Shown here one piece after another: positions 1 to 10,272 of a stretch of 21,522 nucleotides of DNA; position 1 is the first letter of the stretch, and every line of letters begins with the position of its first letter. The DNA is from Saccoglossus kowalevskii. Lineage: Eukaryota > Hemichordata > Enteropneusta > Harrimaniidae. Under the pieces are notes generated by a model. The model saw only the letters and a list, made by a program, of their open reading frames with translations, did not search any database and was not told the DNA's origin. The stretch covers positions 1 through 21,522 of the forward strand of contig NW_003147980.1 of assembly GCF_000003605.2 (NCBI RefSeq), read 5' to 3'. The translations under genes and the position numbers were made by a program.

Positions 1-50
1 TCATTTCACTCATCATTTATTGTGATTTTGATGAGCTACGACGCAATGTT

Positions 51-300
51 TTACTAATCAATCATTGTCATTTTGACGTGCTACGACGCAATGTTTCACT
101 GATCATTCATTGTGATTTTGATGTGCAACGACGCAATGTTTCACTAATCATTCATTGTGATTGTGACGTGCTACGACGTACTGTTTCACTAAACGTTCAT
201 TGTGATTTTGATGTACTACGACGCAATGTTTCACTAATCATTCATTGTGATTGTGACGTGCTACGACGCAATGTTTCACTCATGATTCATTGTGATTGTG
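51..300. repeat. Module E, copy 1 (about 250 bp)
   Basis: A block of about 5.5 monomers marked by TCACTGATC, then TACTGTTTCACTAAACG near 179-195, then CATGATTCAT at 281. The same ordered set recurs at 2031-2280, exactly 1,980 bases (44 monomers) downstream, and at about 20006-20256. I count four differences between copies 1 and 2 by eye. It is a higher-order segment copied as a block, not a set of independently mutated monomers. Confidence 0.85.
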
Positions 301-689
301 ACGTGCTACGACGCAATGTTTCACTAATCATTCATTGTGATTGTGACGTGCTACGACTTAATGTGCCACTAATCATTCATTGTGATTGTGACGTGCTAGC
401 ACGCAATGTTTCACTAATCATTCATTGTGATTTTGAAGTACTACGACTCAATGTTTCACTAATCATTCATTGTGATTGTGACTAGCTACGACGCAATGTT
501 TCACTAATCAGCCATTGTGATTGTGACGTGCTACGACGCAATGTTTCACTAATCATTCATTGTTATTTTGATGTGCTACGACGTAATGTTTCACAAATCA
601 TTCATTGTGATTGTGATGTGCTACGACGTATTGTTTCACTAATCATTCAATGTGATTGTGACGTGCTACGACGCAATGTTTCACTAATC

Positions 690-895
690 ATTCTTTGTGA
701 TTTTGGTGTGCTAAGACGCAATGTTTCTCTAATCATTCATTGTGATTTTGATGTGCTACGACGCAATGTTTCACTATTCATTCATTGTGATTGTTATGTG
801 CTACAACGCAATGTTTCAGTAATCATTCATTGTGATTGTGATGTGGTACGACGCAAAGTTTTATTCATTATTCATTGTGATTGTGATATGCTAAA
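690..895. repeat. Module F, left copy (GGTGTG, TTTCTCT, CAGTAATC, GGTACGACGCAAAG)
   Basis: Rare variants occur in order: TTTTGGTGTGC (about 692), ATGTTTCTCTAATC (721), CTACAACGCAATGTTTCAG (about 801), GGTACGACGCAAAG (about 845), then CTAAAACGC near 891. The first part recurs at 11933-12060, and the GGTACGACGCAAAG to CTAAAACG part recurs at 21295-21350. Two separate distant regions therefore each hold half of this module. Confidence 0.78.
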
Positions 896-940
896 ACGCA
901 ATGTTTCACTAATCATTCATTGTGATTGTGACGTGCTACG

Positions 941-1200
941 ACTCAATGTTTCAGTCATCATTCATTGTGATTGTGACGTGCTACGACGCAATGTTTCACT
1001 AATCATTCATTGTGATTGTGACGTGCTACGACGGAATGTTCCACTAATCATTCATTGTGATTGTGACGTGCTACCACGCAATGTTTCACTAATCATTCAT
1101 TGTGATTTTGATGTACTACGACTCAATGTTTCACTAATCATTCATTGTGATTGTGACTTGCTACGACGCAATGTTTCACTAATCATTCATTGTGATTGTG
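941..1200. repeat. Module D, copy 1 (about 260 bp)
   Basis: An ordered run of rare monomers: ACTCAATGTTTCAGTCATC at 941, CGACGGAATGTTCCAC near 1030, CTACCACGC near 1072, GATGTACTACGACTC near 1110, and GTGACTTGC near 1153. The same order recurs at 2516-2775, exactly 1,575 bases (35 monomers) away. Its last three or four monomers recur at about 20711-20870. Confidence 0.85.
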
Positions 1201-2030
1201 ACGTGCTACGACGTAATGTTTCACGAATCGTTCATTGTGATTGTGACGTGCTACGACGCAATGTTTCACTAATCATTCATTGTGATTGTGACGTGCTACG
1301 ACGCTATGTTTCACTAATCATTCATTGTGATTTTGATGTGCTACGACGCAATGTTTCACTAATCATTCATTGTGATTGTGACGTGCTAAGACGTAATATT
1401 TCACTGATCATTCATTGTGATTTTGATGTGCTACGACGCAATGTTTTACTAATCAATCATTGTCATTTTGATGTGCTACGACGCAATGTTTCACTAATCA
1501 TTCATTGTCATTTTGATGTGCTACGACGCAATGTTTCACTAATCATTCATTGTGATTGCGATGTGCTACGACGCAATGTTTTATTCATTATTCATTGTGA
1601 TTGTGATGTGCTACGACGTAATGTTTCACTAATCATTCATTGTGATTGTGACGTGCTACGACGCAATGTTTCACTCATCATTCATTGTGATTTTGATGAG
1701 CTACGATGCAATGTTTTACTAATCAATCATTGTCATTTTGACGTGCTACGACGCAATGTTTCACTGATCATTCATTGTGATTTTGATGTGCTACGACGCA
1801 ATGTTTCACTAATCATTCATTGTGATTGTGACGTGCTACGACGTACTGTTTAACTAACCATTCATTGTGATTTTGATGTGCTACGACGCAATGTTTCACT
1901 AATCATTCATTGTGATTGTGACGTGCTACGACGTAATGTTGTATTCATTATTCATTGTGATTGTGATGTGCTACGACGTAATGTTTCACTAATCATTCAT
2001 TGTGATTGTGACGTGCTACGACGCAATGTT

Positions 2031-2280
2031 TCACTAATCAATCATTGCCATTTTGACGTGCTACGACGCAATGTTTCACTGATCATTCATTGTGATTTTG
2101 ATGTGCTACGACGCAATGTTTCACTAATCATTCATTGTGATTGTGACGTGCTACGACGTACTGTTTCACTAACCGTTCATTGTGATTTTGATGTACTACG
2201 ACGCAATGTTTCACTAATCATTCATTGTGATTGTGACGTGCTACGACGCAATGTTTCACTCATGATTCATTGTGATTGTG
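2031..2280. repeat. Module E, copy 2
   Basis: This is near-identical to 51-300 and carries AACCG where copy 1 has AAACG (near 2171). It is followed at 2431 by a second monomer with TACTGTTTCACTAACC, so the rare ACTG variant appears twice in a few hundred bases. It shares CATGATTCAT (2261) with the other copies. Confidence 0.85.
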
Positions 2281-2515
2281 ACGTGCTACGACGCAATGTT
2301 TCACTAATCATTCATTGTGATTGTGACGTGCTACGACGCAATGTTTCACTGATCATTCATTGTGATTTTGATGTGCTACGACGCAATGTTTCACTAATCA
2401 TTCATTGTGATTGTGACGTGCTACGACGTACTGTTTCACTAACCATTCATTGTGATTTTGATGTGCTACGACGCAATGTTTCACTAATCATTCATTGTGA
2501 TTGTGACGTGCTACG

Positions 2516-2775
2516 ACTCAATGTTTCAGTCATCATTCATTGTGATTGTGACGTGCTACGACGCAATGTTTCACTAATCATTCATTGTGATTGTGACGTG
2601 CTACGACGGAATGTTCCACTAATCATTCATTGTGATTGTGACGTGCTACCACGCAATGTTTCACTAATCATTCATTGTGATTTTGATGTACTACGACTCA
2701 ATGTTTCACTAATCATTCATTGTGATTGTGACTTGCTACGACGCAATGTTTCACTAATCATTCATTGTGATTGTG
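2516..2775. repeat. Module D, copy 2
   Basis: This matches 941-1200 monomer for monomer through the GTGACTTGC variant (near 2728). After that the two copies diverge: copy 1 continues with GACGTAATGTTTCACGAATCG while copy 2 continues with consensus monomers. The end of the shared block marks a duplication breakpoint. Confidence 0.84.
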
Positions 2776-3947
2776 ACGTGCTACGACGCAATGTTTCACT
2801 AATCATTCATTGTGATTGTGGCGTGCTACGACGCAATGTTTTACTCATTATTCATTGTGGTTGTGACGTGCTACGACGTAATGTTTCACTAATCATTCAT
2901 TGTGATTGTGACGTGCTACGACGCAATGTTTCACTCATCATTCATTGTGATTGTGACGTGTTACGACGCAATGTTTCACTCATCATTCATTGTGATTGTG
3001 ACGTGCTACGACGGAATGTTCCACTAATCATTCATTGTGATTGTGACGTGCTACGACGCAATGTTTCACTAATCATTCATTGTGATTTTGGCGTGCTACG
3101 ACGGAATGTTCCACTAATCATTCATTGTGATTGTGACGTGCTACCACGCAATGTTTCACTAATCATTCATTGTGATTTTGATGTACTACGACGCAATGTT
3201 TCACTAATCATTCATTGTGATTGTGACGTGCTACGACGCAATGTTTCACTAATCATTCATTGTGATTGTGACGTGCTACGACGTAATGTTTCACTAATCA
3301 TTCATTGTGATTGTTACGTGCTACGACGCAATGTTTCACTAATCATTCATTGTGATTGTGACGTGCTACGATGCAATGTTTCACTAATCATTCATTGTGA
3401 TTGTGACGTGCTACGACGTAATGTTTCACTAATCATTCATTGTGATTTTGATGTGCTACGACGTAATGTTTCACTAATCATTCATTGTGATTGTGACGTG
3501 CTACGACGCAATGTTTCACTCATCATTCATTGTGATTTTGATGAGCTACGACGCAATGTTTTACTAATCAATCATTGTCCTTTTGATGTGCTACGACGGA
3601 ATGTTTCACTAATCATTCATTCTCATTTTGATGTGCTACGACGCAATGTTTCACTAATCATTCATTGTGATTGTGACGTGCTACGACGCAATGTTTTACT
3701 CATTATTCATAGTGATTGTGACGTGCTACGACGCAATGTTTCACTAATCATTCATTGTGATTGTGACGTGCTACGACGGAATGTTCCACTAACCATTCAT
3801 TGTGATTGTGACGTGCTACCACGCAATGTTTCACTAATCATTCCTTGTGATTTTGATGTACTACGACGCAATGTTTCACTAAGCATTCATTGTGATTGTG
3901 ACGTGCTACGACATAATGTTTCACTAATCATTCATTGTGACTTTGAT

Positions 3948-4037
3948 GTGCTACGACGGCAATGTTTCACTCATCATTCATTGTGATTGTGATGTGCTAC
4001 GACGCAATGTTTCACTAATCATTCATTGTGATTTGAT
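3948..4037. repeat. Compensated 46 + 44 bp monomer pair
   Basis: Monomer 3948-3993 has an extra G (CTACGACGGCAATG) and monomer 3994-4037 lacks one T (GTGATTTGATG). Together they are 90 bases, so the 45-base register returns to 33. The frame between the two slips meets a stop at 3984-3986. Confidence 0.9.
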
Positions 4038-4637
4038 GTGCTACAACGCAATGTTTCACTCATCATTCATTGTGATTGTGACGTGCTACGACGTAATGTT
4101 TCACTAATCATTCATTGTGATTGTGACGTGCTACGACACAATGTTTCACTAATCATTCATTGTGATTGTGACGTGCTACGACGCAATGTTTCACTAATCA
4201 TTCATTGTGATTGTGACGTGCTACGACGCAATGTTTCACTCATCATTCATTGTGATTGTGACGTGCTACGACGCAATGTTTCACTAATCATTCATTGTGA
4301 TTTTGACGTGCTACGACGGAATGTTCCAATAATCATTCATTGTGATTGTGACGTGCTACCACGCAATGTTTCACTAATCATTCATTGTGATTTTGATGTA
4401 CTACGACGCAATGTTTCACTAATCATTCATTGTGATTGTGACGTGCTACGACGCAATGTTTCACTAATCATTCATTGTGATTGTGACGTGCTACGACGTA
4501 ATGTTTCACTAATCATTCATTGTGATTGTTACGTGCTACGACGCAATGTTTCACTAATCATTCATTGTGATTGTGACGTGCTACGATGCAATGTTTCACT
4601 AATCATTCATTGTGATTGTGACGTGCTATGATGCAAT

Positions 4638-5312
4638 GTGTCACTCATCATTCATTGTGATTTTGATGTGCTACGACGCAATGTTTCACTAATCATTCAT
4701 TGTGATTGTTGCGTGCTACGACGCAATATTTTACTCAGTATTCATTGTGGTTGTGACGTGCTACGACGTAATGTTTTACTCATTATTCGTTGTGATTGTG
4801 ATGTGCTACGACGCAATGTTTCACTAATCATTCATTGTGATTGTGACGTGCTACGACGCAATGTTTTACTAATCAAGCATTGTCATTTTGATGTGCTACG
4901 ACGCAATGTTTCACTAATCATTCATTGTGATTGTGATGTGCTACGACGCAATGTTTTATTCATTATTCCTTGTGATTATGATGTGCTACGACGTAATGTT
5001 TCACTAATCATTCATTGTGATTGTGACGTGCTACGACGCAATGTTTCACTCATCATTCATTGTGATTTTGATGAGCTACGACGCAATGTTTTACTAATCA
5101 ATCATTGTCATTTTGATGTGCTACGACGCAATGTTTCACTAATCATTCATTGTCATTTTGATGTGCTATGACGCAATGTTTCACTAATCATTCATTGTGA
5201 TTGTGACGTGCTATGACGCAATGTTTAACTCATTATTCATTGTGGTTGTGACGTGCTACAACTTAATGTTTTACTCATTATTCATTGTGAGTGTGACGTG
5301 CTATGACGCAAT
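4638..5312. repeat. Higher-order unit, 15 monomers (675 bp)
   Basis: The unit opens with the rare monomer variant GTGTCACTC and ends at the next such monomer. Internal markers in order are GATTGTTGCGTGC, two TTTTACTC monomers, TAATCAAGCATTGTC, TTTTATTC with GATTATGATG, GATGAGC, and TAATCAATCATTGTC. It then closes with TTTAACTC, CTACAACTTAATG and GTGAGTGTGACGTGCTATG. Units at 15957-16631 and 18837-19511 have the same length and near-identical marker order. Confidence 0.82.
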
Positions 5313-5807
5313 GTGTCACTCATCATTCATTGTGATTTTGATGTGCTACGACGCAATGTTTCACTAATCATTCATTGTGATTGTGGCGTGCTACGACGCA
5401 ATGTTTCACTCATCATTCATTGTGATTGTGACGTGCTACGACTCAATGTTTCACTAATCATTCGTTGTGGATTGTGACGTGCTACGACGGAATGTTCTAC
5501 AAATCATTCATTGTGATTGTGGCGTGCTACACGCAATGTTTCACTAATCATTCATTGCGATTCTGATGTACTACGACGCAATGTTTCACTAATCATTCAT
5601 TGAGATTTTGATGTGCTACGACGCAATGTTTCACTAATCATTCATTGTGATTGTGACGTGCTACGACGTAATGTTTCACTAATCATTCATTGTGATTGTG
5701 ACGTGCTATGACGCAATGTTTAACTCATTATTCATTGTGGTTGTGACGTGCTACAACATAATGTTTTACTCATTATTCATTGTGAGTGTGACGTGCTATG
5801 ACGCAAT
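5313..5807. repeat. Higher-order unit, 11 monomers (495 bp)
   Basis: A short unit bounded by GTGTCACTC monomers. It lacks the CAAGCATTG and GATGAG markers and instead contains CTACGACTC and the 46-45-44 compensated triplet, then the same closing TTTAACTC, CTACAACATAATG and GTGAGTGTG monomers. It appears to be a deletion or recombinant form of the longer units. Confidence 0.78.
5433..5567. repeat. Compensated 46-45-44 bp triplet, copy 1
   Basis: The first monomer has an extra G (CATTGTGGATTGTG), the second carries CGACGGAATG, and the third lacks one G (GCTACACGC). The total is 135 bases and the register is unchanged. In the repeat frame the extra G produces a TGA at once, before the second slip. 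Confidence 0.9.
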
Positions 5808-6572
5808 GTGTCACTCATCATTCATTGTGATTTTGATGTGCTACGACGCAATGTTTCACTAATCATTCATTGTGATTGTGGCGTGCTACGACGCAATGTT
5901 TTACTCATTATTCATTGTGGTTGTGACGTGCTACGACGTAATGTTTTACTCATTATTCATTGTGATTGTGATGTGCTACGACGCAATGTTTCACTAATCA
6001 TTCATTGTGATTGTGACGTGCTACGACGCAATGTTTTACTAATCAAGCATTGTCATTTTGATGTGCTACGACGCAATATTTCACTAATCATTCATTGTCA
6101 TTTTGATGTGCTACGACGCAATGTTTCACTAATCATTCATTGTGATTGTGATGTGCTACGACGCTATGTTTTATTCATTATTCATTGTGATTATGATGTG
6201 CTACGACGTAATGTTTCACTAATCATTCATTGTGATTGTGACGTGCTACGACGCAATGTTTCACTCATCATTCATTGTGATTTTGATGAGCTACGACGCA
6301 ATGTTTTACTAATCAATCATTGTCATTTTGATGTGCTACGACGCAATGTTTTACTAATCAAGCATTGTCATTTTGATGTGCTACGACGCATTGTTTCACT
6401 AATCATTCATTGTCATTTTGATGTGCTACGACGCAATGTTTCACTAATCATTCATTGTGATTGTGACGTGCTATGACGCAATGTTTAACTCATTATTCAT
6501 TGTGGTTGTGACGTGCTACAACTTAATGTTTTACTCATTATTCATTGTGAGTGTGACGTGCTATGACGCAAT
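5808..6572. repeat. Higher-order unit, 17 monomers (765 bp)
   Basis: It opens with GTGTCACTC. It carries the standard series GTGGCGTGC, two TTTTACTC monomers, CAAGCATTGTC, TTTTATTC with GATTATGATG, GATGAGC at 6285 and CAATCATTGTC. A second CAAGCATTGTC monomer lies near 6359, so the unit holds extra monomers compared with the 15-monomer form. It closes with TTTAACTC, CTACAACTTAATG and GTGAGTGTG. Confidence 0.8.
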
Positions 6573-7562
6573 GTGTCACTCTTCATTCATTGTCATTTTG
6601 ATGTGCTACGACGCAATGTTTCACTGATCATTCATTGTGATTGTGGCGTGCTACGACGCAATGTTTCACTCATCATTCATTGTGATTGTGACGTGCTACG
6701 ACTCAATGTTTCACTAATTATTCATTGTGGATTGTGACGTGCTACGACGGAATGTTCCACTAATCATTCATTGTGATTGTGACGTGCTACACGCAATGTT
6801 TCACTAATCATTCATTGTGGATTGTGACGTGCTACGACGGAATGTTCCACTAATCATTCATTGTGATTGTGACGTGCTACACGCAATGTTTCACTAATCA
6901 TTCATTGCGAATTTGATGTACTACGACGCAATGTTTCACTAATAATTCATTGTGATTTTGATGTGCTACGACGCAATGTTTCACTAATCATTCATTGTGA
7001 TTGTGACGTGCTACGACGTAATGTTTCACTGATCATTCATTGTCATTTTGAAGTGCTACGACGCAATGTTTTACTAATCAAGCATTGTCATTTTGATGTG
7101 CTACGACGCAATGTTTCACTAATTATTCATTGTCATTTTGATGTGCTACGACGCAATGTTTCACTAATCATTCATTGTGATTGTGATGTGCTACGACGCA
7201 ATGTTTTATTCATTATTCATTGTGATTGTGATGTGCTACGACGTAATGTTTCACTAATCATTCATTGTGATTGTGACATGCTACGACGCAATGTTTCACT
7301 CATCATTCATTGTGATTTTGATGAGCTACGACGCAATGTTTTACTAATCAATCATTGTCATTTTGATGTGCTACGACGCAATGTTTCACTAATCATTCAT
7401 TGTCATTTTGATGTGTTACGACGCAATGTTTCACTAATCATTCATTGTGATTGTGACATGCTATGACGCAATGTTTAACTCATTATTCATTGTGGTTGTG
7501 ACGTGCTACAACATAATGTTTTACTCATTATTCATTGTGAGTGTGACGTGCTATGACGCAAT
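6573..7562. repeat. Higher-order unit, 22 monomers (990 bp)
   Basis: It opens with GTGTCACTCTTC. It contains two overlapping copies of the 46-45-44 module (6693-6917), the CATTGCGAATTTGATG monomer at about 6904, and GTCATTTTGAAGTGC at about 7043. The standard GATGAG series follows at 7320. From about 6897 on it parallels 13986 onward at a fixed offset of 7,089 bases. Confidence 0.8.
6693..6917. repeat. Compensated module duplicated in tandem (five monomers)
   Basis: Extra G at GTGGATTGTG appears near 6729 and again near 6819; loss of G at CTACACGC appears near 6790 and 6880. The middle monomer carries both changes and so is 45 bases. Net change over 225 bases is zero. The 90-base block from about 6739 has been copied once in tandem, because 6739-6828 and 6829-6917 repeat the same variants. 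Confidence 0.88.
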
Positions 7563-7790
7563 GTGTCACTCATCATTCATTGTGATTTTGATGTGCTACG
7601 ACGCAATGTTTCACTAATCATTCATTGTGATTGTGGCGTGCTACGACGCAATGTTTTACTCATTATTCATTGTGGTTGTGACGTGCTACGACGTAATGTT
7701 TTACTCATTATTCATTGGGATTGTGATGTGCTACGACGCAATGTTTCACTAATCATTCATTGTGATTGTGACGTGCTACGACGCAATGTT
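6897..7790. repeat. Long-range duplicate A (partner at 13986-14879)
   Basis: Aligning at an offset of +7,089 bases, this segment and 13986-14879 share all rare variants, including CATTGCGAATTTG, TAATAATTC, GTCATTTTGAAGTGC and GTGACATGC. By eye there are roughly ten substitutions. The match ends where this copy loses one base (GTTAACTAATCAAG near 7790) and the partner keeps GTTTTACTAATC. Confidence 0.82.
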
Positions 7791-8281
7791 AACTAATCAA
7801 GCATTGTCATTTTGATGTGCTACGACGCAATATTTCACTAATCATTCATTGTCATTTTGATGTGCTACGACGCAATGTTTCACTAATCATTCATTGTGAT
7901 TGTGATGTGCTACGACGCAATGTTTTATTCATTATTCCTTGTGATTATGATGTGCTACGACGTAATGTTTCACTAATCATTCATTGTGATTGTGACGTGC
8001 TACGACGCAATGTTTCACTCATCATTCATTGTGATTTTGATGAGCTACGACGCAATGTTTTACTAATCAATCATTGTCATTTTGATGTGCTACGACGCAA
8101 TGTTTCACTAATCATTCATTGTCATTTTGATGTGCTATGACGCAATGTTTCACTAATCATTCATTGTGATTGTGACGTGATATGACGCAATGTTTAACTC
8201 ATTATTCATTGTGGTTGTGACGTGCTACAACTTAATGTTTTACTCATTATTCATTGTGAGTGTGACGTGCTATGACGCAAT
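7563..8281. repeat. Higher-order unit, 16 monomers minus one base (719 bp)
   Basis: It opens with GTGTCACTC and carries ATTCATTGGGATTG at about 7712 and the one-base-short GTTAACTAATCAAG near 7790, then TTTTATTC, GATTATGATG and GATGAG at 8039. The base loss shifts the register from 33 to 32 for the rest of the left domain. Both rare variants recur together at 19660-19745. Confidence 0.82.
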
Positions 8282-8536
8282 GTGTCACTCATCATTCATT
8301 GTGATTTTGATGTGCTACGACGCAATGTTTCACTAATCATTCATTGTGATTGTGGCGTGCTACGACGCAATGTTTCACTCATCATTCATTGTGATTGTGA
8401 CGTGCTACGACTCAATGTTTCACTAATCATTCATTGTGATTGTGACGTGCTACGACGCAATGTCTCACTAATCATTCATTGTGATTTTGATGTGCTACGA
8501 CGCAATGTTTCACTAATCATTCATTGTGACTGCGAC
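8282..8536. repeat. Boundary between left higher-order family and central subfamily
   Basis: The last GTGTCACTC monomer of the left family (8282) is followed by GTGGCGTGC, CGACTCAATG, TGTCTCACTAATC (8461), and GACTGCGACGTGC (about 8528). From here the monomers belong to the central subfamily; GTGTCACTC and GATGAG markers are absent until about 14.4 kb. Confidence 0.75.
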
Positions 8537-9356
8537 GTGCTATGACGCAATGTTTCACTCATCATTCATTGTGACGTGCGACGACGCAATCTTTCACTAA
8601 TCATTCATTGTGATTTTGATGTGCTACGACCCAATGTTTCACTAATAATTCATTGTGATTTTGATGTGCTACAACGTATTGTTTCACTAATCATTCATTG
8701 GGATTTTGACGTGCTACGACGCAATGTTTCACTAATCATTCACTGTGACTGTGACGTGCTACGACGCAATGTTTCACTAATCATTCATTGTGATTGTGAC
8801 GTGCTACGACGTAATGTTTCACTAATCATTCATCGTCATTTTGATGTGCTACGACGCAATGTTTCACTAATCATTCATTGTGATTGTGACGTGCTACGAC
8901 CTAATGTTGCACTGATCATTCATTGTGATTTTGATGTGCTACGACGTAAAGTTTCACTAATCATTCATTGTGATTTTGATGTGCTACGATGCAATGTTTC
9001 ACTAATCATTCATTGTGATTTTGAAGTGTTACGAAGCAATGTTTCACTAATCATTCATTGTGATTTTGACGTGCTACGACGTAATGTTTCACTAATCATT
9101 CATTGTGATTTTGATGTGCTACGATGCAATGTTTCACTAAGCTTTCATTGTGATTTTGAAGTGTTACGACGCAATGTTTCACTAATCATTCATTGTGATT
9201 TTGACGTGCTAGGACACAATGTTTCTGTAATCATTCATTGTGATTTTGATATGCTACGACGCAATGTTTCACTAATCATTCATTGTGATTGTGATGTGCT
9301 ACGACTCAATGTTTCACTAATCATTAATTGTGATTGTGACGTGCTACGACGCAATG
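8480..9356. repeat. Central higher-order block, copy 1 (about 877 bp)
   Basis: At an offset of 1,793 bases this matches 10273-11149. Line-by-line reading finds only three mismatches before the break (8769 A/T, about 9143 T/A, 9326 A/C). Shared rare variants include AATCTTTCAC, CGACCCAATG, CTACAACGTATTG, CATCGTCATTTTG, GTGTTACGAAGC, CTAGGACACAATG and TTTCTGTAATC. Most monomers are of the TTTTGATG type. Confidence 0.92.
8537..8575. repeat. 39-bp deletion monomer, copy 1
   Basis: CATTGTGACGTGCGACG replaces CATTGTGATTGTGACG: one of the two ATTGTG hexamers is missing. The register moves by -6. The loss is explained by slippage between the paired hexamers inside the monomer. The same event is seen at 10330 and 11404, so it was copied with the block. 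Confidence 0.93.
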
Positions 9357-9640
9357 TTGCACTAATCATTCATTGTGATTGTGACGTTCTACGACGCAAT
9401 GTTTTACTCATTATTCATTGTGGTTGTGACGTGCTACGACATAATGTTTTACTCATTATTCATTGTGATTGTGGCGTGCTACGACGTAATGTTTTACTCA
9501 TCATTCATTGTGATTGTGACATGCTACGACGCAATGTTTTACTCATTATTCATTGAGGTTGTGACGTGCTGCGACGTAAATTTTTACTCATTATTCATTG
9601 TGATTGTGATGTGCTACGACGCAATGTTTCACTAATCATT
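9340..9640. repeat. TTTTACTC monomer run, copy 1 (opens a second frame)
   Basis: Five or six consecutive monomers carry TTTTACTCATT in place of TTTCACTAATC. This block is inserted between the two near-identical central copies and resembles 12268-12520, sharing GTTGCAC, TGTGGCGTGC, GTGACATG and CGTAAA variants. Loss of the TAA found in the consensus leaves a second forward frame open from ATG at 9375 to 9635, reading a hydrophobic unit such as MFYSLFIVVVTCYDA. I see this as a side effect of the variant, not a gene. Confidence 0.78.
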
Positions 9641-10272
9641 CATTGTGATTTTGATGTGCTAAGACGCAATGTTTCGCTAATCATTCATTGTGATTGTGAT
9701 GTGCTACGACGTAATGTTTCACTAATCATTCATTGTGATTTTGATGTGCCACGACGTAATGTTTCACTAATCATTCATTGTGATTTTCATGTGCTACGAC
9801 ACAATGTTTCACTTATCATTCATTGTGACTGTGACGTGCTACGACGCAATGCTTCACTAATCATTCATTGTGATTGTGACGTGCTACGACGCAATGTTTC
9901 ACTAGTCATTCATTGTGATTGTTACGTGCTACGAAACAATGTTTCACTAATCATTCCTTGTGATTGTGACGTGCTACGACCTAATGTTTCACTGATCATT
10001 CATTGTGATTTTATGTGCTACGACCTAATGTTTCACTAATCATTCATTGTGATTTTGATGTGCTACGACTCAATGTTTCACTAATCATTCATTGTGATTG
10101 TGACGTGCTACGACGCAATGTCTCACTAATCATTCATTGTGATTTTGATGTGCTGCGATGCAATGTTTCACTAAGCATTCGTTGTGATTTTGATGTGCTA
10201 CGACGCAATGTTTCACTAATCATTCATTGTGATTTTGATGTGCTAGGACGTAATGTTTCACTAATCATTCTT

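Larger units (their letters stand above)
1878..3986 (+). other. Longest open frame in the satellite (702 codons), judged non-coding
   Basis: This frame reads about 47 copies of a 15-residue unit, VLRRNVSLIIHCDCD, with substitutions such as C to F, S to L or P, D to H or G, and R to L or C. It begins at a GTG inside a monomer, not at a distinctive start, and ends at a stop reached only after an extra G near 3960 shifts the frame. There is no ribosome-binding or promoter context, no non-repeat flanking domain, and the same frame is open in almost every monomer. Openness follows from a period divisible by three plus a consensus free of stops in one frame. The LRRN string is not a leucine-rich repeat: the 15-residue period and spacing do not fit. 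A repeat-encoded peptide cannot be fully excluded. Confidence 0.5.
1..4637. repeat. Left satellite domain, mixed monomers, constant register
   Basis: About 103 monomers, all in register 33, with only one short out-of-phase stretch (3948-4037). It lacks the GTGTCACTC unit-opening monomer and lacks CTATGAC monomers until 4626. The 15-residue frame is therefore broken here only by TAG at 483-485, TAA at 1851-1853 and the frameshift near 3960. GATGAG marker monomers occur at 30, 1695 and 3540, spaced 37 and 41 monomers apart. Several multi-monomer modules are shared with 20.0-21.5 kb. No gene or regulatory element is visible. Confidence 0.85.

Noticed and set aside
9375-9635. Small membrane protein encoded in the second frame
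   Set aside because: It is open only because a few adjacent monomers share the TTTTACTC variant; it has the same 15-residue period and no independent sequence.
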